Source: Spirochaetales bacterium UBA4629
GTDB taxonomy: Bacteria; Spirochaetota; Spirochaetia; Sphaerochaetales; Sphaerochaetaceae
Assembly: GCA_002406055.1 (NCBI GenBank)
Contig: DHMZ01000095.1
Span: forward strand, 1-15,396
Length of the DNA: 15,396 bases
Reading direction: 5' to 3'
The notes under the pieces were generated by a model. That model did not search any database. It saw only the letters and a list, made by a program, of their open reading frames with translations, and was not told where the DNA came from. Position numbers and translations under genes: made by a program. Positions 8,279-15,396 of this stretch are shown piece after piece; the stretch's first letter is position 1; the number at the start of each line of letters is the position of its first letter.

Positions 8279-11200
8279 TTAATTATCATTTATTTCTTCT
8301 AGACCAAAACGATTTGTGTATTTCCATTTTCTTCCTTGTGTGTTTGCAAAACATAATTCACCATATATTTTTTCTATTTCTTCTTCATGTTTATCCATGA
8401 GTTGTGAATATTTACTTACAAGAGTAGTATAGGACAAGTTTAGCCAATCGTTAAAAGAAGAATTATTTATTTCTTTCAAATTTATATCATATATTTCATC
8501 AATACTTTTCCATTCACTTCCAATATTTTGACAAAAGTGCAAACTGTTATTCTTTTTCATTAAATAAACTTCGATGTTTTCTTCAACTGATTTTCTAAAA
8601 GGATGAAAACGCTGTGATAATGCCGTAAGCATTATTGGAGTATAATAAAAAGAATCAAAATCATATGTCTGATAATGTTCACTTTGTCCAATGTATTTAC
8701 GAATATGCCTATGTTCCAAAGAACAAAAATCTTTTACTTCACCTTCATCTTTCCAGGGCCTTATTCTAGGAATAGATGTAATACCTTTCTTTAGTTCATC
8801 TTCATCTATAAGCTTGTATAAATTATGAGAAGAGAGATGCATAGTTCCACACTCTTCAAAACCTGGTTTTGTGTAGCAAATATCATCTTCTGTTTTAGTA
8901 AGAGCCTTCCAATTAAATTGCATTATACCAACATTTGGAAGAGTATTGTTACTTGTCCTGTGCCTTAATACTCTTCCTGAGGTTTGTATTATTGATCGAT
9001 AAGATGCCGGCTCAATTATTGCCCAATCAAAATCATGATCTCTTCCAAGTTCTTCAACAGGAGAAGATATTACAATGAAAACTATGTCTTTATTTTTTGA
9101 TCTTTCAATATTTTCTCTAACAATTTTATCGCTAAAAATTTCATCATGTTTTTTTCTACATAAGATTTTATCCAAGTACCTTTCCTGAGCATGTCTAATC
9201 AAAAGTACTTCTCTAGCATGATATGTAATAAAACGAACATCAATTTTATCTTCTAGTTCGTTCTCATCTAGAAATCGACTAAACTTGATACATTGCTTTA
9301 TATTAGAAAACCTAACAAGTCCGAAGGAAACAAGCCTATCAGATAATGGATCATTTTCTTTGTGCCGTTCATGTAGAACCTTTATTTCATTAATAATTGA
9401 ATCAAAATAGCATTTCTCGCTTTTTTCTTTTATAGGAACGATTTCACCTCTTCTGGGGACAACTACACTTTCAAGTTTTTTCACTCTTTTATTAACAAAC
9501 TTTTCTAGTTCAACTTTAAAAGAAGCTCTGAAATTTACTTCTTCTTTTAACTCTTGGGAAGAATTTAAAACAGTTGACATAGAGTTAAACTCATCAACAA
9601 ATAGACAATTAATCTGCTTAACTTTGCTATGTAATGCGGCATACTCAGACCAGCCTCTTTGGTAAGCAGAAACTAGGCTTTCAGACATTTCTATTGGAAT
9701 AGTTGCAGAAGAAATTAAAACCTTTCTTCCAAATACGCCGCAAAGATAAACTAATCGCCCCACAGCAACAAGATCATCGGCTGAATAATCATCAACTTCA
9801 TCAATGACAATGTCAGACGAAAGAAGTCTTAGCATGGCGATAATATTATGAGATCCTCTTGTTTCTTCTGAAGCTTTAATTATTTGATCTATTGTTCCAA
9901 CCAATATCGGAGGATAAAGAATTTTAAGTGCTCTTTCATCAAATACTTGTTCCTTAAAAGGTGATTCAACTATTGAAAAGGATGTTATTACATCATCAGA
10001 ATTATCATTGGAGTTAATTTCAGAGTCTTCATCAAACTCTTCACTATTTTTCATTTTAGAATCTATATTTGCTAAATCTATAAAAGCTTTGGAACCAATT
10101 ATAATTGATAAATCATCTTCTTTTAGACCAAGTCTTGTTTTATACTCCTCTCCGGTTTGGAGTGTTAGTGTTCTCAAACCCAATAGAATAGAACATCTGA
10201 GAGAATCATCAACGGAAAAGCTCTGCAGTATTTTTGCATTCGCTATTGTTTTACCACAGCCAGTACTTGCCATATTTACAATAAAACAACCTTTTCTAGA
10301 ATAATCAGAATCTTTTTTTATTATTCTTATCTCTTCACATGCTTTGTTTTGCCAATCAAATTTTAGTGGGGATTTTTTCTTTAGAGATTTATTATCGTAA
10401 GATTTAGGTAGTTCTGAGGCAATATATGGTAAAAAATGCACAATTTTTAAAGAAATAGACTCCACACCAAGAATATGTTCAGTTAAACTCTGATTTGGTT
10501 TGCCATTGGAATAAGTGTTAGCAATAAGTTTATTTTTAGAGGCAGAAGAAGAATATGTACCTTTTAGTGATGACTGTTTATGATCAGCTAAAACAAGAGA
10601 ATTTCTTGAAAGCATTAATATCTCATAAAAGGAATTATTGTCAGCTAGATTTTTTATATCTAGACAATACTGTGTTAATCTCTTTGCCCATTTTGAAACT
10701 TTTTTCTCCCATGTTTTATCGTCAAATAATGGAATACCTTTTGAAAATGTAAATACTTTTTCTCTATCACTTTCAGAAGAAGTTTCATAACCAAGTTGAG
10801 GTTCTAATTTTTGTAAAAGTATATCTAATGATCTTATACTGCAACTACTATATCTATTCTTCAGATAATCGTATTCACTTATACTTCCAGGAAATCTATG
10901 ATGTGATAAAATTAGCCATGCAATGAAATTATAAACAGGATAACCTTGTGTCTGTTTGAAGAAATTTTTCTCTTTTTTGAGCTCATTTAATCGACATAAA
11001 ACATCATTAAAAGATAGCTTACTTTCAGATAAGGCCTTCAACCATTCTTCATCAGAAGAGGCATCAATGCTTTTAATATATGCAAAAAGAAGCATACAAG
11101 AAACCCATTCGTGCCGAAGAGGATCTCCAATGTGCATATTTTTTATAAGTTTATATTGAAACCAATCTGAAGCTTTACCAATATCATGCCAAAGAGCAGA

Positions 11201-11554
11201 AAGAGCAGTTAATGCAGAAATAATGGGTAAGAAGTTCCAATCCTCTTCATCACTTACCAGATACTTTGTTTTAGAAGTTTCATTCACTGGAACATTTCCT
11301 ATTTCATCAAATTTTTCTCTATTACCTACTATCCATAATAGTTCACTCTGAACTCGTCCTTTTATTAACAAGCAAGAAACTGAAGTGTCTTTAGTAGCAA
11401 CTTTCCGGAGTTCATGGTAAACAGTATCAAGACCTTCTTTTGTGATTGCAGTCATCCAACTAGATTTACCAATTCTGTTTGCATAGGCATCGAGTATCCT
11501 TTTTACTCGATTAATAGCTTTGTTTTCAGACTCAGACTGAAAAATTACAATCAT
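8279..11554 (-). CDS. cas3: Cas2-Cas3 fusion (type I-F Cas3), HD nuclease-helicase
   Basis: This enzyme unwinds and degrades target DNA after recruitment by the Csy complex. Its N-terminal Cas2 domain also joins Cas1 in spacer acquisition. Numbered from the chosen start (1091 aa): Cas2 domain about 1-95 (MIVIFQSESENKAINRVKRI); HD nuclease ALWHDIGK (H123/D124), H148, the pair H218/H219, and ADHK (324-325); helicase Walker A STGCGKT (430-436); DEVD (585-588); SAT (616-618); and motif VI QTSGRVLRHR (857-866). An acidic insertion (about 504-526, EEFDEDSEINSNDNSDD) precedes the DEVD box, and Val replaces the Pro I recall from I-F homologues (DEPDD). I preferred ATG 11554 to the GTG nine bases earlier because AAGGAAG sits 8 nt before the ATG but abuts the GTG. 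The gene overlaps the end of cas1 by 23 bp, suggesting coupling. Confidence 0.96.
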   Translation of the reverse strand: MIVIFQSESENKAINRVKRILDAYANRIGKSSWMTAITKEGLDTVYHELRKVATKDTSVSCLLIKGRVQSELLWIVGNREKFDEIGNVPVNETSKTKYLVSDEEDWNFLPIISALTALSALWHDIGKASDWFQYKLIKNMHIGDPLRHEWVSCMLLFAYIKSIDASSDEEWLKALSESKLSFNDVLCRLNELKKEKNFFKQTQGYPVYNFIAWLILSHHRFPGSISEYDYLKNRYSSCSIRSLDILLQKLEPQLGYETSSESDREKVFTFSKGIPLFDDKTWEKKVSKWAKRLTQYCLDIKNLADNNSFYEILMLSRNSLVLADHKQSSLKGTYSSSASKNKLIANTYSNGKPNQSLTEHILGVESISLKIVHFLPYIASELPKSYDNKSLKKKSPLKFDWQNKACEEIRIIKKDSDYSRKGCFIVNMASTGCGKTIANAKILQSFSVDDSLRCSILLGLRTLTLQTGEEYKTRLGLKEDDLSIIIGSKAFIDLANIDSKMKNSEEFDEDSEINSNDNSDDVITSFSIVESPFKEQVFDERALKILYPPILVGTIDQIIKASEETRGSHNIIAMLRLLSSDIVIDEVDDYSADDLVAVGRLVYLCGVFGRKVLISSATIPIEMSESLVSAYQRGWSEYAALHSKVKQINCLFVDEFNSMSTVLNSSQELKEEVNFRASFKVELEKFVNKRVKKLESVVVPRRGEIVPIKEKSEKCYFDSIINEIKVLHERHKENDPLSDRLVSFGLVRFSNIKQCIKFSRFLDENELEDKIDVRFITYHAREVLLIRHAQERYLDKILCRKKHDEIFSDKIVRENIERSKNKDIVFIVISSPVEELGRDHDFDWAIIEPASYRSIIQTSGRVLRHRTSNNTLPNVGIMQFNWKALTKTEDDICYTKPGFEECGTMHLSSHNLYKLIDEDELKKGITSIPRIRPWKDEGEVKDFCSLEHRHIRKYIGQSEHYQTYDFDSFYYTPIMLTALSQRFHPFRKSVEENIEVYLMKKNNSLHFCQNIGSEWKSIDEIYDINLKEINNSSFNDWLNLSYTTLVSKYSQLMDKHEEEIEKIYGELCFANTQGRKWKYTNRFGLEEINDN

Positions 11555-12497
11555 TGTTATCACTTCCTTCTGCTAGACGTTTTACTGTGTTAAACATATG
11601 ATCCATCGCCTTATGCTCAATAAACAAAGAAATACACTCTTTTCTAAACTCATTATCAGTAACTTCTTCTTTTCCAAGAATAAATGAAATTGGCAAAACA
11701 AGAGCATCTTTTATTAAATCAGCAACGTCAAAGACGAGTGCCCCTCTTCTTGTTTTTCCATGCATTACAGCAAATGAATGAGGTATGCCAAGGCACCATA
11801 ATACCGATGCAGCCAAGCCATAAGCCAAATAATTCCCATGGTTTAAGAATCTATTTATATAGTCCATAGATTCTCTATCTCTAATAAAATCAAAGATCCC
11901 AACTAGCTTTGAAACCTCTTTGTAAAGAGCTTTCGTCATTGTAGCTTCAAGTTGCAAAAGTTTTGTTACATTAGGTGCACTTTCAATTTCAGTCTCGAAT
12001 TTTTGCAAAATAAAAGAAAAATTATCTTGATTTATGCTTATTCCATTTTCATGAAGAAATCTATCTTTACTCCACACCTTTGCAATAAAATCGACTCTAG
12101 TCTTTTGAAATTCTTTTGCAAGCTGAAGTCTAGTAGTTTCATCTTGCCATTTTTTTATCCAACCTTGGCAATATTCAGCCGGTCTATACTCGTTTTGCGG
12201 GGTAATCCATTCTATTTCTGCACCAGCGAAAAGTGGAGTGCAATCGTCACCAGAAAATCCAATCAACACTCCTGCAGAAGCAAGCATCCTTATCGCAGAG
12301 TTAGTAATTGAAGTTCCTATTCCAAGAATTATCACAGTAGTGTTTGCAATAGGAATATTCCAATAATTTAGTTGCTTACTTTTTTCTGAAAGATATACAA
12401 CTCTTCCCTCTTTTACCATAACTCTGCACTTTTCTAAGAAGTATAAATTAGCTCTTTTTGAGTGTATTATAGCCTTTAATTCTGTTAGTCTGTCCAT
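11532..12497 (-). CDS. cas1: Cas1, type I-F spacer integrase
   Basis: Cas1 inserts new spacers at the leader end together with the Cas2 domain of Cas3. The 321 aa protein matches P. aeruginosa Cas1 (recalled from memory) almost throughout: LKAIIHSKRANLYFLEKCRV at the N-terminus, NYWNIPIANTT, NRFLNHGNYLAYGLAA and MHGKTRRGALVFDVADLIKD. The metal-binding residues are present: E184 in LLQLEATMTKAL, H246 in VMHGKTRR, and D257/D260 in FDVADLIKD. The start at 12497 follows GGAG at good spacing, and the next residues match the family start. It is the first gene of the operon, with a roughly 457-bp control region before it. Confidence 0.97.
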   Translation of the reverse strand: MDRLTELKAIIHSKRANLYFLEKCRVMVKEGRVVYLSEKSKQLNYWNIPIANTTVIILGIGTSITNSAIRMLASAGVLIGFSGDDCTPLFAGAEIEWITPQNEYRPAEYCQGWIKKWQDETTRLQLAKEFQKTRVDFIAKVWSKDRFLHENGISINQDNFSFILQKFETEIESAPNVTKLLQLEATMTKALYKEVSKLVGIFDFIRDRESMDYINRFLNHGNYLAYGLAASVLWCLGIPHSFAVMHGKTRRGALVFDVADLIKDALVLPISFILGKEEVTDNEFRKECISLFIEHKAMDHMFNTVKRLAEGSDNNDCNFSV

Positions 12498-12672
12498 TTT
12501 CGCTCCAGAATGCGAAATAATCTTGAAAGATATCTAGAAACATAAAGATTTATATCTTTTAACAAATTTTTAGATATTTGTGTGATGCCTCTACTTTTCC
12601 CATTATATGTTTGTATTTCATTTTTGATTTCTATATTTACTATATACACTTCAACCCCACCCAACAAATGCA

Positions 12673-12678
12673 ATTATA
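12673..12678 (-). promoter_or_regulatory. Candidate -10 box of the cas operon promoter
   Basis: A perfect TATAAT on the minus strand is preceded by GTGTTT. No -35 hexamer is recognisable 16-18 bp upstream, which would suit an activator-dependent promoter. Transcription would start near 12666, giving a leader of about 169 nt before cas1. An alternative box, TATAGT near 12645, lies further downstream. The palindrome at 12717-12741 would be centred near -63. Confidence 0.35.
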
Positions 12679-12716
12679 AAACACATTTCTTTTTTGTGGT
12701 TTTATTTTACAACTAC

Positions 12717-12741
12717 CACTAGGTCAAATTTTGTCCTAGTG
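12717..12741. promoter_or_regulatory. 25-bp palindrome upstream of cas1, possible operator
   Basis: The arms CACTAGG and CCTAGTG are perfectly complementary. Inside them CAAA pairs with TTTG, leaving one T-T mismatch and a single central base, so 11 of 12 positions per arm are symmetric. No T-tract follows on the minus strand; on the plus strand only a loose ATAAAAATATTTTT follows, so an operator fits better than a terminator. It is centred about 232 bp upstream of the cas1 start. Confidence 0.45.
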
Positions 12742-12954
12742 ATAAAAATATTTTTGCATCTTCAAAAATTGTCTTATACTTTTTTGCCAATTAATTGCTT
12801 CGAAAAAACTCTTCATTTTTTGAACATTAAATGAATATAAATCGTATCAGAAGTACTCTAATATAGAGCTAGAATTAATACATATGCAAAGATGACACCT
12901 GAAAGATAGGATAGTACGTGAGTAAGACATTCTAATCGGAGTTTAAAACTCTGG

Positions 12955-15396
12955 CTATTTTATGTATGGAACAATTACATCATAAAATCTCTTTACCCAT
13001 GAAGCTTGGAAATTAGCCATCTGTAGCCAATCTGTTTCATTTCCAATACTAACATTCTTGAGCTCAATAAATACCTTTGATGTCTTATTATCATCATCAC
13101 TTTTCCATTGAAGAGTAGTTCCTAATGCCACTTCAATCTCTTTTTGGTGTTTATATAGATTGTCAAAGGCATTTTTATTCTCTTCTTTATTTTTCTTTCC
13201 AAATAGAACTTCTACTCGAACACCAAGATAGTTTACCACACAGCAGATAGTAAACCCCCCAATACCAAAAGAACCACTAAGCCAACTACCTTTTGAAGAA
13301 TTAACATTAGAGAAAGTACCATTTTCTTCATTCTTTTCTTTTATAATAGGAAGTGCATAAGCCCAATATCGTCTGCGGAGAAGATTGTATTTATCGTCAT
13401 CATCTATATTATTTTCACTCTCATCACGGAGATAAAACAGAAGATCTGAAGGATTCTCTCCATACAACTTAAATAATCTAGTTAAAGTTGCAAGCTTATT
13501 TTGAGTACTATTATTTGTCACTAAATAGATACCATCTCCAATTTCTGTTGATTTTAAAAGAACATCAGAATTAGCATTTAGACGAAAAAGGTTACTTTCT
13601 TTTTCAGATAAAGCCAACTTTGTAATTATAGTTTTATCTTCCTCATATAAAATCTGGACAACTCTCTGAAATAAGTCGGCCCAATTAGTTACCGGCTGTT
13701 CTGTATTCTTAAAAGAAAACTTAGCAATTTTACGACCTGTTAGTTCGCCTTCATCATCAAGTGTATATGTATCAAGTTGCTTCTCTTTTGGTTCATATTC
13801 AGTCTCTGGCCTTTCCCAAATCTTAAGAGCTTTGCTTATAAGACACTCATTACGTTCTTCTAGCTCATCAAGTGTCCATTTGTCTTTTTTTGCTATCCAA
13901 GTGTTCATGCGGATACCACTATCATCAAAACCATTCGGCATGTTTTTCTTTTCATCAAATGAGCTATTGCTATATTTTGAGTTATATGCTGTAAGAGTTA
14001 AATTTGCTAACCTATGAAGCCACTCCTCATGAATTTGATTGTAATTATCACCCAACTGTTTTTGCCATAAAGGAGTAAGATGCTGAGGCATAATATGCTC
14101 AATAGAGTAGGTGCCATCATCACAATGCCGGTATATATCTTTATCTTCAGCTGTACCAAAATTCTCAAAACGCTCAAAAATGTAAACCTTGTTCTTACTA
14201 TTCATGAGGTAAACTTGTCGTTCTCCAAATGCTTTTTTAAACTCATCATCATTTGGGAATCGAGCTTTCTCTTTCTTCGATAGTAATGCATATTTAAACT
14301 TTTCAAGGTAATTGTCTTCACTTCCATCGTATCGAACAATTTCTCTATGTAGCATTAAGAAGATTTTATTCAAGGCATTTGTTGGTAAATCACAAATTGT
14401 TCTACGGAAGAGATAATCCTCAGTCAACATAAAAATATCTGTGACATCATTTAGTGTTAACTTCCTTTCATCATACAAACGTAATACTTCAAGGAAGAAA
14501 GGTCTTGTTACTGTCGTCTCCAAACGATTTAGTCTATCAATACATGCATTAAGTGTAGTACTACCAGAATTACCTCCCAAAAGAATTTGATATCGCTTAG
14601 CATAAGCCAACATCTCAGCGAGTAATACTTCTGTTGCAATTTTTCCAAGTTCGACAAATTCCTTGAAATTAATATAGATTCTTTTCTGCTGTGGAATAGA
14701 TTGCTGCTTAACGCTCAAATAGTCTCTGATAAAAGCGCTAACATCATACTTAGTGCAAATTTCTATCTTATTCCAATATTTATCATAATAATCATTCTGC
14801 TTTTCAGAAGGTAACCCCATCAGAATATAGTTTCTAATTTTGTCACCTTCACTAAGATCAAGTCCCGTCGAATTTAAGCTTTCAAAAATAAGTTGAGGAT
14901 TATCATCTTTATCTAAACGAATATTGATAATTTCTAAACAACAAATTGCATGATATAGTTGGTCAATTGTAATCTCTTGTTTCTGAATTCTGTCGTAGAA
15001 ATAATTATAATTTATAGTCAAATTCGAATCGCGAATATATTCAGTTGAATCAGAAAATAACTTTTCAAAAGCAGTTTGGTCATTCTTAACAGGTTTTAGT
15101 TTTATACGAGTATCCTCTGGCTTCCATTTATCAACAAGATACTCTTCAAAAATTCGTTGCTTAAGGTTAGAAGCTTCTGGAACAACAATACCTTGGTCCA
15201 TTAGATTATACATTGCTAGAAACAATAAAGATACTGTTGTAAGGCGTTGTTGCCCATCAATAATTAGGAATTCTTCATTATTTCCATTAGGATTAAAAAC
15301 AGAAACAATACTTCCAAAAAAATGATTTTCTCTGTGTTCCCTGATAATCTTTTTAAGGTCTTCATATAACTGGTTACAGTTTTCTATCTTCCAATC
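12955..15396 (-). CDS. DUF262-DUF1524-DUF4268 nuclease, GmrSD-like (N-terminus outside window)
   Basis: The frame is open to the right edge and gives 813 visible residues ending at TAG (12957-12955). The true start lies outside the window. Visible domains: a DUF262 ParB/Srx-like NTPase domain with IIDGQQRLTTVSLL (about residues 45-58) and FESLNSTGLDLSEGDKIRNYIL (171-193); a DUF1524 HNH nuclease with IEHIMPQHL (432-440) and NLTLTAYNSKYSNSSFDEKK (465-484); a middle segment of unknown type (about 550-600); and a C-terminal DUF4268 domain (about 670-813) with RRRYWAYALP and the NK-x3-FDNLYKHQKEIE pattern. DUF262/DUF1524 proteins include the type IV enzyme GmrSD, which cuts modified phage DNA. The order and the single chain fit that group, but substrate and modification dependence are unknown here. 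It lies upstream of the cas operon on the same strand, separated by 457 bp, so it is probably a separate unit in a defence island. Confidence 0.85.
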   Translation of the reverse strand, partial: DWKIENCNQLYEDLKKIIREHRENHFFGSIVSVFNPNGNNEEFLIIDGQQRLTTVSLLFLAMYNLMDQGIVVPEASNLKQRIFEEYLVDKWKPEDTRIKLKPVKNDQTAFEKLFSDSTEYIRDSNLTINYNYFYDRIQKQEITIDQLYHAICCLEIINIRLDKDDNPQLIFESLNSTGLDLSEGDKIRNYILMGLPSEKQNDYYDKYWNKIEICTKYDVSAFIRDYLSVKQQSIPQQKRIYINFKEFVELGKIATEVLLAEMLAYAKRYQILLGGNSGSTTLNACIDRLNRLETTVTRPFFLEVLRLYDERKLTLNDVTDIFMLTEDYLFRRTICDLPTNALNKIFLMLHREIVRYDGSEDNYLEKFKYALLSKKEKARFPNDDEFKKAFGERQVYLMNSKNKVYIFERFENFGTAEDKDIYRHCDDGTYSIEHIMPQHLTPLWQKQLGDNYNQIHEEWLHRLANLTLTAYNSKYSNSSFDEKKNMPNGFDDSGIRMNTWIAKKDKWTLDELEERNECLISKALKIWERPETEYEPKEKQLDTYTLDDEGELTGRKIAKFSFKNTEQPVTNWADLFQRVVQILYEEDKTIITKLALSEKESNLFRLNANSDVLLKSTEIGDGIYLVTNNSTQNKLATLTRLFKLYGENPSDLLFYLRDESENNIDDDDKYNLLRRRYWAYALPIIKEKNEENGTFSNVNSSKGSWLSGSFGIGGFTICCVVNYLGVRVEVLFGKKNKEENKNAFDNLYKHQKEIEVALGTTLQWKSDDDNKTSKVFIELKNVSIGNETDWLQMANFQASWVKRFYDVIVPYIK

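Larger units (their letters stand above)
12498..12954. other. Intergenic control region upstream of the cas operon
   Basis: This AT-rich stretch of 457 bp separates the stop of the DUF262 gene from cas1, with no convincing gene in it. It holds a candidate cas promoter (12673-12678), a 25-bp palindrome (12717-12741) and a small perfect palindrome GAGTTTAAAACTC at 12939-12951, right behind the DUF262 stop. The last has no hairpin loop or T-tract that would make it a clear terminator. The roughly 100 bp at 12800-12930 show nothing I recognise. Confidence 0.5.

Noticed and set aside
10008..12311. Plus-strand frames opposite cas3 and cas1 (for example 10008-10304, 11952-12311)
   Set aside because: They are antisense to well-conserved cas genes and have no family signature; they are shadows of the coding strand.
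4323..12497. CRISPR-associated transposon (type I-F3, Tn7-like)
   Set aside because: cas1 and the cas2-3 fusion are present, csy1 and csy2 are separate genes, and no tns or tniQ gene or transposon end is visible. This is an ordinary interference-competent I-F1 locus.
12485..12673. 62-codon minus-strand frame just upstream of and overlapping cas1
   Set aside because: It would start at TTG without a Shine-Dalgarno sequence, shows no recognisable family, and its start falls at the candidate -10 box. A leader peptide cannot be excluded, but nothing supports it.

Overview
The window carries a complete type I-F (Ypest/Csy) CRISPR-Cas locus in AT-rich DNA. It is flanked by a broken AAA+ ATPase gene on one side and a large DUF262/HNH (GmrSD-like) nuclease gene on the other. 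Type I-F loci occur mainly in Gammaproteobacteria. The low GC content, the DUF4143-type ATPase and the lack of phage or transposon genes would fit an AT-rich, host-associated gammaproteobacterium such as a Succinivibrionaceae-like gut bacterium. That assignment is inference, because no rRNA or housekeeping marker is present.

Layout, left to right. 1-224 (+): C-terminal end of an SGNH/GDSL hydrolase. 225-332: intergenic, with a weak CRP-like palindrome. 333-1627 (+): an ATPase of the AAA_14/DUF4143 type, disrupted by an in-frame TAG at codon 12 and a frameshift at an A8 run. 1706-4255 (-): CRISPR array of 43 repeats of 28 bp that look identical, with 42 spacers (forty of 32 nt, two of 33 nt), one spacer being present twice. 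4256-4322: short AT-rich leader with a TATAAT box. 4323-12497 (-): cas operon, read right to left as cas1, cas2-3 fusion, csy1 (cas8f), csy2 (cas5f), csy3 (cas7f), csy4 (cas6f). 12498-12954: control region with a 25-bp palindrome. 12955-15396 (-): DUF262-DUF1524-DUF4268 protein, cut by the right edge.

How the genes work together. Cas1 and the Cas2 domain of Cas3 add spacers at the leader end, on the right. The array is transcribed leftwards. Cas6f cuts each repeat 3' of its hairpin and stays bound to the crRNA. Csy3 forms the backbone along the spacer, Csy1 and Csy2 sit at the 5' handle and read the PAM, and the Cas3 nuclease-helicase is recruited to degrade the target. Every catalytic residue I could check in Cas1, Cas3 and Cas6f is present and the repeats have not decayed, so the system looks functional. 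The adjacent DUF262 nuclease gives the locus a defence-island character.

I did not find a wholly new system. The points most worth checking are substitutions at the PAM-reading positions of Csy1, the duplicated spacer, the palindrome upstream of cas1, and the origin of the 42 spacers.
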